Source: Tannerellaceae bacterium (GTDB taxonomy: Bacteria; Bacteroidota; Bacteroidia; Bacteroidales; Tannerellaceae). Taken from it: DNA of 39,389 nucleotides. Each line of letters starts with the position of its first letter. Position 1 is the stretch's first letter. The stretch spans positions 1 through 39,389 of the forward strand of contig JAITGS010000136.1 in NCBI GenBank assembly GCA_031280435.1, read 5' to 3'. The notes below the pieces were generated by a model, which did not search any database, was not told the origin of the DNA, and worked only from the letters and a program-made list of their open reading frames with translations. Shown one piece after another: positions 25,572 through 34,424 of this stretch. The translations under genes and the position numbers were made by a program.

Positions 25572-26798
25572 ATGAATTATTCCGTACATACCTTCCCTAA
25601 CGGCCTCCGCGTCATTCATCTGCCTTCGGATTCGCCTGTTTCCTACTGCGGATTAGGAATAAAGGCCGGAGCGCGCAATGAAAGTGCGGAGGAGTTCGGC
25701 CTGGCACATTTTGTGGAGCACATGCTTTTTAAAGGAACCGAAAAACGGAAAGCCTGGCATATTCTTAATCGGATGGAAAACGTTGGCGGCGAGCTGAACG
25801 CTTTTACCTCAAAAGAGGAGACCTTCGTTTATTCCGTTTTCCCGGCCGAATGTTTCCACCGCGCCTACGAGCTGCTTACAGACATAGTGTTCAACTCCAA
25901 ATTTCCGCAAAATGAAATAGAGAAAGAAACAGAGGTGATTCTCGACGAGATTAATTCGTATAAGGATAATCCGTCCGAGCTGATTTTCGATGAATTTGAG
26001 AACATTCTCTTTCGCAATCATGCTCTTGGTCATAACATACTTGGAGATGAAACCACATTGATGCACTTCAATACCGAATCCGCCGCATCTTTCACTCGCC
26101 GTTGGTATTATCCTGCCAATATGATTTTCTTCTCTATGGGTAATATAGCCTTTAGCCGGATCATTCGCATGCTCGAAGACGTTCCCGACAGAACGGATAT
26201 GACGCCGCCGCTTTGCCCGGATGATTCGCCCGGAACATTTGCCGGAGGATATGAGCGCATTAATCGCAACACGCATCAGGCTCACGTAATAATAGGCGGA
26301 CGATCGTACGGCATGTTCGAGAACAAGAACAAACGTACAGCGCTTATACTGCTAAACAATTTGCTTGGCGGCCCCGGAATGAACAGTCGCCTGAACCTTA
26401 GCCTAAGAGAAAAAAACGGTTTGGCATATAGCGTAGAATCCAACCTTACGGCTTATACCGACACCGGCATGGCTTCGATATACTTCGGAACTAACGCAAA
26501 ATCCGTTGACCGCGCTCTTGGTTTGGCTCGGAAAGAATTAGAGAAACTGCGCTCCGTAAAGCTATCCGACTTGCAATTGTCTGCAATAAAAAAACAGCTT
26601 AGCGGACAAATGCGGGTCGGAATGGAAAACCGGGAAAACCTCTTCCTGCACGCCGGCAAATATTTTCTCCACCACAATCGCTATTATACCCTTGCCGACA
26701 GGATTGCCGGCATAGAAAAAGTCACCGGGGAAGAGATCCTTGCCGCAGCAAACGAGATTTTCTCCCCCGATGACCTTTATACGCTGGTTTACGAATAA
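25572..26798 (+). CDS. M16 family zinc peptidase
   Basis: A 408-aa processing-peptidase-like enzyme with the inverted zinc motif HFVEH (46-50) in the GLAHFVEHMLFKGT block and a third Glu ligand at about 121-126 (ETEVILDEI). The C-terminal half is the inactive M16_C domain with GGPGMNSRLNLSLREKNGLAYS. No signal peptide is seen, so it probably acts in the cytoplasm. It is 9 bp after sufD and likely co-transcribed with it. Its stop codon directly abuts the end of the convergent gene, with no room for a separate terminator. Confidence 0.92.
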   Translation: MNYSVHTFPNGLRVIHLPSDSPVSYCGLGIKAGARNESAEEFGLAHFVEHMLFKGTEKRKAWHILNRMENVGGELNAFTSKEETFVYSVFPAECFHRAYELLTDIVFNSKFPQNEIEKETEVILDEINSYKDNPSELIFDEFENILFRNHALGHNILGDETTLMHFNTESAASFTRRWYYPANMIFFSMGNIAFSRIIRMLEDVPDRTDMTPPLCPDDSPGTFAGGYERINRNTHQAHVIIGGRSYGMFENKNKRTALILLNNLLGGPGMNSRLNLSLREKNGLAYSVESNLTAYTDTGMASIYFGTNAKSVDRALGLARKELEKLRSVKLSDLQLSAIKKQLSGQMRVGMENRENLFLHAGKYFLHHNRYYTLADRIAGIEKVTGEEILAAANEIFSPDDLYTLVYE

Positions 26799-27647
26799 TC
26801 AGATATAATCGCAAACAGCTCTGAAATAGCCGATCGCTTCGGCTATTCCTATGAAGGGATCCTTCATGTCTTTTTCATATTCCAGGCTGCATGAGCCGGT
26901 ATAGTTTACTTGCCGCAAAGCCTTCACAAAGGCTGGGAAGTCGATCAAACCGCGCCCGAACTCAATCGACCGCCCTGCTTTGGTCGAATCCGTCACATCC
27001 TTGATGTGGATGTCGAACACGCGAGAGTGGTACTTGATGAGGTCGGCCACAGGGTCGCAGCCGTTACGCAAATTGTGGCCTATATCGAGGCACATTCCCA
27101 TGCGAGGATCTAAATTCTTCGTATTCTCCCATACGTCGGTTGCGTCCGGATATGTTTTAATATCAGGCCCATGCAAATGAATGGCGATACGGAAATCATA
27201 GGCTTTGACCTTCTTGTCCACATAAGGCAGCAGCTCGTAATTCGGAACGGCAACTATCAGTTTAACGCCAACACGTTTTGCATATTCAAATGCATTGTCA
27301 ACATCAGCCTCGCTTCTCATATAAATAGGCCCAACGGCATAGCCTGCCACGTTAAAAGATGCGCATTTTTCGTGGAAAGCTTTGATTTGCTCCTCATTGC
27401 TATTCAGCGGAAGATGAAAATCTTTGATGCATAAATGGCGCACATCAAGCCTCTGCATCGTTTTCAGCGTAGTGTCCAAATCAAAATTCACGAAAGTATA
27501 GCCGGCCATCCCAATCACAAACGGATTTTTTTGTACCGGCAATTTTACCTTAACCGGATCCGGCATAGCATTCAACAAGGGCGCAGCTCCAAGAGCCAGC
27601 GCTCCACCTAATCCCTTTTTAAAAAATGTTCTTCTGTTCTGTGTCAT
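26799..27647 (-). CDS. Sugar phosphate isomerase/epimerase-like TIM-barrel protein
   Basis: A 282-aa AP endonuclease family 2/xylose-isomerase-like protein. The N-terminus MTQNRRTFFKKGLGGALALG is a twin-arginine-type signal (NRRTFF followed by a hydrophobic stretch), so export is expected. Barrel landmarks are HLCIKDFHLP, IAIHLHGPD, GMCLDIGHNLRNG (metal-binding Asp and His) and DIHIKDVT, SLEYEKD. Members include sugar epimerases and isomerases; the substrate cannot be told. The start is supported by a perfect promoter box (27688-27695). Confidence 0.8.
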   Translation of the reverse strand: MTQNRRTFFKKGLGGALALGAAPLLNAMPDPVKVKLPVQKNPFVIGMAGYTFVNFDLDTTLKTMQRLDVRHLCIKDFHLPLNSNEEQIKAFHEKCASFNVAGYAVGPIYMRSEADVDNAFEYAKRVGVKLIVAVPNYELLPYVDKKVKAYDFRIAIHLHGPDIKTYPDATDVWENTKNLDPRMGMCLDIGHNLRNGCDPVADLIKYHSRVFDIHIKDVTDSTKAGRSIEFGRGLIDFPAFVKALRQVNYTGSCSLEYEKDMKDPFIGIAEAIGYFRAVCDYI

Positions 27648-27687
27648 AATTCATGGATAAAAAATTAGTATTTCGTTTGACTTTGCG

Positions 27688-27716
27688 CAAATATACATTA
27701 ATTTATTTAGCCCAAA
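27688..27716 (-). promoter_or_regulatory. Promoter of the isomerase/epimerase-like gene
   Basis: On the minus strand TTTG (plus 27713-27716) and TATATTTG (plus 27688-27695) are 17 bp apart. The leader to the ATG at 27647 is about 35 nt. Confidence 0.6.
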
Positions 27717-28340
27717 GTTTCCATTGGCCTACAAATGTCCGGACGGCATAGATGCTATTGCCGAGCTTATCCGATTTTTAAGCTTAGAACGGTTCGGCCA
27801 CCCTTCGCGACCTCATTCTAACGTTAGAACGTAGTGAAGCGCCTTTCCCCTACCTCATTCTAAGGTTAGAACGGAACAAATCCGGTTTTCCGGCTCATTT
27901 CTAAGGTTCAAACGGAATAAATCAGGTTTCCCTGACCCAATTCTAACGTTAGAACGGAGTGCATCAGGTCTCCCGAAAGCATTCTAACGTTCAAACGGAC
28001 TGAATCAGGCCTCCCGCGAGCAATTCTAAGGTTCAAAAGGGACTTTTTGAGCCGATTTGAGCCGATTCGAGCCTTAAAAGAAGGTTTGGAAGGCCGGATT
28101 GAGCCGATTTGAACCTTAAAACAAGGTTGTGAAGGCCCAATTCCCCCAATTTGAACCTTAGAATTGCTTGCGGGAGGCCTGATTCAGTCCGTTTGAACGT
28201 TAGAACGCTTTCTGGGAGACCTGCAAAACCCAACTTAACGTTAGAATGGAGGCCGGCACAAGGCTCCGGAAGGCAAACGACATTGTGTGGATAAAAACTA
28301 TATGGGAACCTAAAATATGATCCCGACTATGCACATGGAA
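27717..28340. other. Intergenic region dominated by an inverting 42-bp repeat array
   Basis: The gap between the divergent isomerase and murF genes is almost filled by the array at 27815-28250. Flanks (27717-27814, 28251-28340) show no gene or tRNA. A minus-strand frame at 28033-28233 reads four 14-residue units beginning GLP or GLH (e.g. GLPESVLTFKRTES). It has no known homologue and I do not call it a gene. Confidence 0.6.
27815..28250. repeat. Eleven 41-42-bp units, six forward then five inverted
   Basis: Forward units start with ATTCTAA(C/G)GTT at 27815, 27857, 27898, 27940, 27981 and 28023. Inverted units carry the reverse complement (AACCTTAGAAT type) near 28070, 28111, 28152, 28193 and 28235. 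The arms 27965-28036 and 28151-28223 are reverse complements with only three differences over about 72 bp, giving a hairpin with a loop of about 114 bp. Confidence 0.9.
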
Positions 28341-28371
28341 TTGCAACAGGAAGCTGGAACATGTACCTTTG
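28341..28371 (+). promoter_or_regulatory. Promoter of murF
   Basis: TACCTTTG at 28364-28371 matches TAnnTTTG; TTG at 28341-28343 lies 20 bp upstream. The -7 box ends 20 bp before the murF ATG. Confidence 0.6.
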
Positions 28372-28391
28372 AGCATTATTAATATTTAAAT

Positions 28392-29678
28392 ATGGATTCT
28401 TTAGAATTATATCACACATTCCTGATGTGCTCCGGCATTTCCATAGATAGCAGAAATATAGCGCAAGATTCGATGTTTTTTGCTTTGAAAGGAAAGTCTT
28501 TCGACGGTAATAAATTTGCCGCACAGGCGCTTGAGAACGGAGCAGCTTATGCAGTTATAGACGATCCGGAATTTTGTTTGGATGACGGAAGATACATTCT
28601 GATGGAAAATGCACTCGAAAGCTTGCAAGCTATGGCATCTTTTCACCGATGCAAAATTGGGCTCCCGCTTATTGGAATCACCGGAACAAACGGAAAAACA
28701 ACAACGAAAGAACTCGTTGCGGCCGTACTTTCATCCAAATTCAATGTGCTGCATACCATAGGAAATCACAACAATCAGATTGGCGTGCCGCTTACTCTCC
28801 TCAGATTAAAAATGAAACACCAAATTGCCGTTATTGAAATGGGAGCAAGTCGCCCCGGCGATATTCAAGAGCTGGCCGAAATATCGCTGCCTACTTTCGG
28901 ACTCATCACAAATCTTGGTCGAGCTCATCTGGAAGGATTCGGGTCATTTGAAAACTTGGTGCGAACCAAAGGGGAGCTGTTTGACTTTGTCCGCTATATG
29001 AATGGAACTGTTTTTTGCAAAAAGGAAGATGAAACGATTCAAGAGCTGGCTCAAGGAATAAAGCAAGTGTCTTACAGCCTTAGCTCCGATGCTTTCGTTT
29101 CGGGCCGGATAATAGACTGCGATCCGACGCTACGCTTTTATTGGGAAAGCTTGGGTGAAAGATACACGGTGAAAACACAACTTGCGGGCAGCTATAATAT
29201 AGACAATGTGATGATGGCCGTTGCCGTCGGATGCCGTTTCGGCGTTTCACCCGCCGGCATAAATAGAGCCATAGCCGCCTACCGACCATCTAACCATCGC
29301 TCTCAATTCATCGTATCGCAATACAATAGCCTTATCGTTGACGCATACAATGCGAATCCCGACAGCATGAAAGCAGCAATTGAGAATTTCCGACAAATGA
29401 AAGCTTCGCCAAAGGCAATAATCTTGGGCGATATGAAAGAATTAGGAGAAATGTCTGTCGCACTTCATGAAGAAATAGTTGCATTGGCATCCGAAAGCGG
29501 ATTCGACAAGATATTTCTGTGTGGCGAATTATTCGGGCAAACGAGCTCCAAGTTTCCGACTTTCCCCGAAACGAGCGCTCTTATTACTTATTTGAAAGCC
29601 CACCCGCTGCATGGATATTCCATACTGCTAAAGGCGTCGCACAGTATGGGATTCGAAAAGCTTATAGAGTTATTGTAA
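28392..29678 (+). CDS. murF: UDP-MurNAc-tripeptide--D-alanyl-D-alanine ligase
   Basis: MurF adds D-Ala-D-Ala to the UDP-MurNAc tripeptide, the last cytoplasmic step of the peptidoglycan monomer. The 428-aa protein has the N-terminal MurF substrate domain with SIDSRNI and ALKGKSFDGNKF, and the ATP-binding GTNGKTTTKE (98-107). The central Mur ligase signature NHNNQIGVPLTLL follows, and the C-terminal domain has VDAYNANPDSM. It is monocistronic, in contrast to the dcw cluster location in many bacteria. It ends 3 bp from the convergent TPR gene. Confidence 0.95.
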   Translation: MDSLELYHTFLMCSGISIDSRNIAQDSMFFALKGKSFDGNKFAAQALENGAAYAVIDDPEFCLDDGRYILMENALESLQAMASFHRCKIGLPLIGITGTNGKTTTKELVAAVLSSKFNVLHTIGNHNNQIGVPLTLLRLKMKHQIAVIEMGASRPGDIQELAEISLPTFGLITNLGRAHLEGFGSFENLVRTKGELFDFVRYMNGTVFCKKEDETIQELAQGIKQVSYSLSSDAFVSGRIIDCDPTLRFYWESLGERYTVKTQLAGSYNIDNVMMAVAVGCRFGVSPAGINRAIAAYRPSNHRSQFIVSQYNSLIVDAYNANPDSMKAAIENFRQMKASPKAIILGDMKELGEMSVALHEEIVALASESGFDKIFLCGELFGQTSSKFPTFPETSALITYLKAHPLHGYSILLKASHSMGFEKLIELL

Positions 29679-29681
29679 GGA

Positions 29682-30515
29682 TCAGCGAGAAAGGCGAAGG
29701 AGCTCGTCGACAACCTGAGCGCTATAACCCATTTCCTTCGCTTTCAGAAAATCCTTTCTTGCCGACGAGCGATCGTTCTGGGCAAGTCTAATCCTTCCGC
29801 GGAGTACGAAAAGCTCGGCGTCGGGAACTGTCTCCAGGAATAAGCGGTTGACATCAGCCATTGCGCGCCCGTTCTTATTCATGAAAAAATAAAGCTCGGC
29901 GCGGCCCTTGTAGAGTTGCCATTCGCGCGGCATTTTTTCAATGAGATAGTTGTATATCCGTTCGCTTTCATCGTAGTTGCCCCGCATTTTTTCAAGCACT
30001 GCATAGCCCAGCCGGCCGTAGAAAGTTGTTTCGTTCAGTTCAAGTATCTTGTTGAAATCATGTTCCGCCCACAAAAAGTTCTTCTTTTGTATATAAAGCA
30101 TACCGCGATTATAGAGAGCATCCTGATTGAGGGAATCCGAAAGAAGCAGCAGGCTATAATCGTTTAAAGCCTTATCGGGCTCATTCATTTCTATATATAG
30201 CGCGGCCCGATTTTCGAGTATCATAACATTCTGAGGGAAGCGGTTCAAAGCGGTAGTATACGATAGGAGGGCTTCATCGAGCTTCCCTTGCCGCCGCTGT
30301 ATTGTACCAAGATTAGTGAGCAAGGCATAGTTGCCGGGGTTGGCCGGTTCAGCTCGCAATGCTTCTTTCAGACTCATTTCGGCAGCGAGCAGATCGTTGT
30401 TTTCGAGATAATCATAACTCTTGCCGACGAGCTCTTCGTAGGTTTGCCCGTATAAAGATCCTCCCCATAAGAGGAGAATCTTCAAAATCATTATGCGCAA
30501 TCGTGAAAAGCTCAT
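29682..30515 (-). CDS. Exported tetratricopeptide repeat protein
   Basis: A 277-aa protein with an N-terminal hydrophobic segment (about residues 9-23, ILKILLLWGGSLYGQ) that looks like a signal peptide. About six TPR units follow (YALLTNLGTIQRRQGKLDEA, ILENRAALYIEMNEPDKA, ALYNRGMLYIQKKNFLWA). Such proteins are adaptors for protein complexes; the partner is unknown. M9 is an alternative start. It begins 3 bp after nfnB, so the two are translationally close and probably share a transcript. Confidence 0.8.
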   Translation of the reverse strand: MSFSRLRIMILKILLLWGGSLYGQTYEELVGKSYDYLENNDLLAAEMSLKEALRAEPANPGNYALLTNLGTIQRRQGKLDEALLSYTTALNRFPQNVMILENRAALYIEMNEPDKALNDYSLLLLSDSLNQDALYNRGMLYIQKKNFLWAEHDFNKILELNETTFYGRLGYAVLEKMRGNYDESERIYNYLIEKMPREWQLYKGRAELYFFMNKNGRAMADVNRLFLETVPDAELFVLRGRIRLAQNDRSSARKDFLKAKEMGYSAQVVDELLRLSR

Positions 30516-30518
30516 GAT

Positions 30519-31988
30519 TTATGCTCCGAAAGCCTCATGCATCGCTGCAGCCGCCCTGCGTCCGTCGCCCATTGCGAGAATAACGGTTGCTCCACCTCTA
30601 ACAATATCGCCGCCGGCGTATACATCGCTCAGGGCAGAGCGCATGCTTGATTCGTCTACCACTATCGTACCCCATTTTGTCACCTCCAAGCCTTTGAAGG
30701 AACTTGGGATAAGAGGATTAGGCGAAACGCCAACGCTAACGATAACTTCGTCGATTTCGATCGTCTCAATAGCGCCATCAATGGGCACCGGACGACGGCG
30801 ACCGGATGCATCCGGCTCTCCGAGAGCCATCTTCTGAAGCAGCATACGGCAAACCCTGCCGTTCTCATCGCCAACGTACTCAATAGGATTGTGCAGCGTA
30901 AGAAACTCTATCCCTTCCTCTTTTGCATGTTTCACTTCTTCGATTCTGGCGGGCATCTCCTCCTCGCTACGCCTATAAACAATCATGGCGCGCTCCGCAC
31001 CAAGACGTCGAGCTGTGCGAACCGAATCCATAGCGGTGTTTCCTCCACCTATAACTGCCACTTTCTTACCGATCAGTACGGGAGTATCGCTGCTTTCGCC
31101 GGCCGCATCCATAAGGTTTACGCGAGTCAAATATTCGTTGGACGACATTACTCCGATAAGGCTCTCGCCGGGAATATTCATGAAGTTCGGCAATCCGGCG
31201 CCGCTTGCAACGAAAATTCCGCGGAAGCCATCATCTTTCAGATCCTCATAAGAGAGAGTTTTGCCGACTATGCAATTGCGGATAAAACTAACGCCCATTT
31301 TTCGGAGAATGTCGATTTCAACATCAACGATCCTGTTCGGCAACCTAAATTCCGGAATGCCGTACTTCAAAACGCCTCCGATTTCATGTAAAGCCTCGAA
31401 CACGCTTATATCGTAGCCCAACTTAATCATATCGCCTGCAAACGAAAGGCCGGCGGGGCCCGAACCTACTACCGCTACTTTAACTCCGTTGCGCGGAGCC
31501 GTCGGAGGAATCGAGATTTGTCCGCTCTCCCGTTCGTAATCGGCAGCAAAACGTTCGAGATGGCCGATGGCTACGGGCTCTTTCTTCATTTTAAGATGGA
31601 TGCATTGCGCCTCGCATTGCTTTTCCTGCGGACAAACCCTTCCGCAGACTGCGGGTAGCGCACTGGTTTCCTTCAAAGTGCGGGCAGCCTCAAGGAATTT
31701 GCCAACCTCTATATATTTTACAAATGTCGGTATATTGATACCTACCGGACATCCGCCCATACACGCAGGTTGCGGACAGTCGAGGCAACGCTGCGCCTCT
31801 TGCACGGCTTGAGCCTCCGTCAAACCCAGATTTACCTCCTCCCGACGGCTGTGGCTGCGATATTCGGCGTTGAGTTCGTTCATCTTCACGCGAGGAATGT
31901 CGGCACGCTCCTTGTTTTTTTTACTTCTCCTCAGTTCTTCTCTCCAAGATTCGCTTCTGCGAGCGGCAATCAAACTTTCTGTTTTCAT
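30519..31988 (-). CDS. nfnB: NfnB-type flavoprotein (GltD-like NADPH oxidoreductase)
   Basis: A 489-aa protein of the glutamate-synthase small-subunit family. N-terminal cysteine clusters (CLDCPQPACMGGCPVG and CGRVCPQEKQCEAQC) hold two [4Fe-4S] clusters. An FAD motif (VVGSGPAGLSFAGDM) and an NADPH motif (VIGGGNTAMDSVRTARRLG) follow. Because the next gene encodes the ferredoxin-NAD reductase-like partner and no GltB large subunit is present, the pair is best read as NfnAB. This enzyme couples NADH, NADPH and ferredoxin by electron bifurcation. It could be annotated as GltD or sulfide dehydrogenase SudA elsewhere. It lies 24 bp after nfnA. Confidence 0.85.
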   Translation of the reverse strand: MKTESLIAARRSESWREELRRSKKNKERADIPRVKMNELNAEYRSHSRREEVNLGLTEAQAVQEAQRCLDCPQPACMGGCPVGINIPTFVKYIEVGKFLEAARTLKETSALPAVCGRVCPQEKQCEAQCIHLKMKKEPVAIGHLERFAADYERESGQISIPPTAPRNGVKVAVVGSGPAGLSFAGDMIKLGYDISVFEALHEIGGVLKYGIPEFRLPNRIVDVEIDILRKMGVSFIRNCIVGKTLSYEDLKDDGFRGIFVASGAGLPNFMNIPGESLIGVMSSNEYLTRVNLMDAAGESSDTPVLIGKKVAVIGGGNTAMDSVRTARRLGAERAMIVYRRSEEEMPARIEEVKHAKEEGIEFLTLHNPIEYVGDENGRVCRMLLQKMALGEPDASGRRRPVPIDGAIETIEIDEVIVSVGVSPNPLIPSSFKGLEVTKWGTIVVDESSMRSALSDVYAGGDIVRGGATVILAMGDGRRAAAAMHEAFGA

Positions 31989-32012
31989 CGTTGTTCTATT
32001 TTCCTATCCACA

Positions 32013-32795
32013 TTAATTATATGCCCTAAGGCGCAGCAGCATTTCATCAAAATCCACTAAATGAGCATCAAACTCAGGGCCATCAACACAAACAAACTTC
32101 ACTTTGCCTCCCACCGTCACGCGGCAAGCTCCGCACATACCCGTACCGTCCACCATAATTGTATTTAGCGATGCCACCGTAGGAATCTCATATTTGAGGG
32201 TCAGCAAAGAAACGAACTTCATCATTACGGCAGGCCCAATCGTAACGCATAAATCCACTTTCTCCCGATTGATAACCGCCTCAACTCCATTTGTAACCAA
32301 GCCTTTCGTGCCATACGATCCATCGTCGGTCATAACGATGACTTCGTCGGAATGAGTGCGCATCTCGCTTTCAAGGATAACCAAATCCTTAGTTCGAGCA
32401 GCCAGCACAACAAGCACACGATTCCCCGCCTCATGAAAAGCGCGCACAATAGGCAGTAGCGGAGCCACGCCCACTCCTCCGCCGGCGCAAACCACCGTGC
32501 CTACTTTCTCAATATGAGTTGCTTTCCCCAAAGGCCCTACCAGATCAGTGATTTCATCGCCTTCGTTCAGTGCGCAAATCTTGCGGGAAGAGTTGCCCAC
32601 AACTTGTATAACCAAAGTGATTGTGCCATTCGCCACATCGGCGTCGGCAATTGTTAGCGGAACCCTCTCACCTTTTTCGCCTACTTTCACTATTACAAAA
32701 TGCCCGGCTTTTCTTGCCCGGGCAATCAATGGGGCCTCCACTACGAGTTTCACCACATTTTCAGAGAAATATTCTTTCGTTATTATTCTATTCAT
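32013..32795 (-). CDS. nfnA: NfnA-type FAD/NAD-binding [2Fe-2S] subunit
   Basis: A 260-aa protein of the dihydroorotate dehydrogenase electron-transfer (PyrK/NfnA) family. It has an FAD-binding barrel with RVPLTIADAD, an NAD-binding domain starting at VVCAGGGVGVAPLLPI, and a C-terminal [2Fe-2S] motif with Cys in GMCGACRV and FVCVDGPEFD. Its neighbour is NfnB, so the two form one complex that passes electrons between NADH, ferredoxin and NADPH. No pyrD lies here, which argues against a PyrK role. Confidence 0.85.
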   Translation of the reverse strand: MNRIITKEYFSENVVKLVVEAPLIARARKAGHFVIVKVGEKGERVPLTIADADVANGTITLVIQVVGNSSRKICALNEGDEITDLVGPLGKATHIEKVGTVVCAGGGVGVAPLLPIVRAFHEAGNRVLVVLAARTKDLVILESEMRTHSDEVIVMTDDGSYGTKGLVTNGVEAVINREKVDLCVTIGPAVMMKFVSLLTLKYEIPTVASLNTIMVDGTGMCGACRVTVGGKVKFVCVDGPEFDAHLVDFDEMLLRLRAYN

Positions 32796-32819
32796 TTCGT
32801 CTGCATCAGCTGTAAATTT

Positions 32820-33203
32820 TTATTCAAAAAGGCCTTCATCACGAATAAGCATCAGGATGGCCGAGTGAGGAATAATCAGGTAAGGCTCATCATTGAAGCG
32901 AATTTCGTAGGACATACTGTTGAGAAACACGGCCAAATCTCCTTCGCGCGCCTGCAAGGGGAGGTAGTGCACATCCTTATCTTTTTTTTGCCAGACTTCC
33001 GTTTCATCGGTTTGAGACGGCAACGGATAGCCGGGGCCCGTTTTCACGATATATCCGCTTTGAATTTTCTCGCTCTGTTGTATGGTGGGAGGCAGGTACA
33101 GGCCCATCTTTGTTTGGCTTTGCGGAGTTTTGGGCTTTATCAGCACCTTGTCTCCCACCATCACAAACTCGTTTATGTCTTTCTTATCTAAAGATAATTG
33201 CAT
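32820..33203 (-). CDS. GroES-like co-chaperone family protein
   Basis: A 127-aa protein with the cpn10 fold signature: VMVGDKVLIKPKTP near the start, GLYLPP, SGYIVKTGPG, and a C-terminal stretch YLIIPHSAILMLI. It is about 30 residues longer than GroES (usually 95-100 aa), with an insertion around residues 60-80. No groEL adjoins it. It is likely a stand-alone GroES paralogue of the type seen in Bacteroidetes; its partner chaperonin is not known. It sits 24 bp upstream of nfnA and 17 bp after the C1B peptidase gene. Confidence 0.75.
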   Translation of the reverse strand: MQLSLDKKDINEFVMVGDKVLIKPKTPQSQTKMGLYLPPTIQQSEKIQSGYIVKTGPGYPLPSQTDETEVWQKKDKDVHYLPLQAREGDLAVFLNSMSYEIRFNDEPYLIIPHSAILMLIRDEGLFE

Positions 33204-33220
33204 ATCGAAAAGAAAATATT

Positions 33221-34390
33221 TCAGATTCCTAATTTGCTTTTAATCTCCTTCGGAATGGCATCTTTATGCACCAAAATGTAGATGGTTTTGGCGCGAACGA
33301 AGCTTTCCGAAAGATTCAGATAGCCCCCAAAGTCATTACGCTCGGTTCCCCAGGAGTTTTTCGTTATGTAATATTTCGCGCCGTTTTGGTCTTTGACTAT
33401 GCCTGTTATATGCATCAAATGGTCGTCGGTGGTTACGAACTTTTCGTATCCTTCCTGGCGGATTTCCGAAGTAACATTGATTTCCGGATATGGCTGTTCA
33501 AATTTATAAACCTCGCTCAGGCGTTCGACCTCATTCATCTTCTCAAAACGAGCGCGATCCGTACCGGAATAATCGTCGGTATTGCGCACATCCGGATTTA
33601 TCGCCACCCCTTTCAGATGCGAAAAGCCTTTCTCGCTCACGTCGCCGTCCCAGCAAAGCGTGTAGCCCTTATCTATGGAATAATCCATAACTGCGATGAG
33701 TTCGTCAAGCGGAAGATTATATGAAAGCTGATGTTCCCAATTATCAGGCACCTCAATTTCAAATTTTTTGTACCATGGATGATGCGTAAAGCTGGTTAAT
33801 TCGATATAATCGTCCATATTTAGGCCGAGTGAGGCGGCAAACGAAAGGGGCGTGTACTCCTTATTCTTATAACTAAACTTTTCGGGCAGTTTTCCGAGAT
33901 AAGTATCAAAGAGATTATCCACAATCTTATAATATTCCGGACTGCGCTGCTTGGCTTTGACGGCAACTTCGGCAACGGCCTGAACATATCTCGCAAGTTC
34001 GGAATGATTATGCCGCTCGCCACCGTAATTTATACCCGTGTAAACTTCCTCCGGCACTATGCCTTTCTGTCGGAAGGCATTTATAAAGGTATGCGAAAGG
34101 CTACCCTGCCCGACGTTGCCCTTTCCTTGCCTAATATAATTGTCTTGCAACTGATTATAATATTTTTGCCTGACGATAAACATCTCGGACAAATCGTAGG
34201 TTCCTTTTCCCATCCGGAGCAGTTCGGATTCGAAAAAAGACGTAGTTGCAAAGCACCAGCATGTGCCGGTTGATGCCTGATTCTTAACCGGAGTTGCCTC
34301 CAGCCTCTTAATTTCCGTAAACTTATAGCCTTGTGAAAAGGCACAGAACGAAGCGAGCAAGAGCGCGCACGATAAAAGCAATGATTTCAT
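33221..34390 (-). CDS. Secreted C1B (bleomycin hydrolase-type) cysteine peptidase
   Basis: A 389-aa protein with a signal peptide (MKSLLLSCALLLASFCAFSQ). The catalytic Cys44 lies in NQASTGTCWCFATT with oxyanion Gln38; the His is in HLMHITGIV and the Asn in YYITKNSWG. The motif NQxSxGxCW is the C1B aminopeptidase C/bleomycin hydrolase form. A second Cys (46) follows where Leu or Ala is usual. Export with a C1B fold is common in Bacteroidetes, where such enzymes trim peptides in the periplasm. No T9SS tail is present. It is in the same direction as the genes on either side. Confidence 0.85.
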   Translation of the reverse strand: MKSLLLSCALLLASFCAFSQGYKFTEIKRLEATPVKNQASTGTCWCFATTSFFESELLRMGKGTYDLSEMFIVRQKYYNQLQDNYIRQGKGNVGQGSLSHTFINAFRQKGIVPEEVYTGINYGGERHNHSELARYVQAVAEVAVKAKQRSPEYYKIVDNLFDTYLGKLPEKFSYKNKEYTPLSFAASLGLNMDDYIELTSFTHHPWYKKFEIEVPDNWEHQLSYNLPLDELIAVMDYSIDKGYTLCWDGDVSEKGFSHLKGVAINPDVRNTDDYSGTDRARFEKMNEVERLSEVYKFEQPYPEINVTSEIRQEGYEKFVTTDDHLMHITGIVKDQNGAKYYITKNSWGTERNDFGGYLNLSESFVRAKTIYILVHKDAIPKEIKSKLGI

Positions 34391-34424
34391 AAAAATTTTA
34401 ATGTTAAAAGATTATAGGGTTATA

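Noticed and set aside
28033-28233. 66-codon minus-strand frame with four 14-residue GLP units
   Set aside because: It lies wholly within the repeat array; the other half of the array mixes 41- and 42-bp units and does not hold frame. I kept it only as part of the repeat description.
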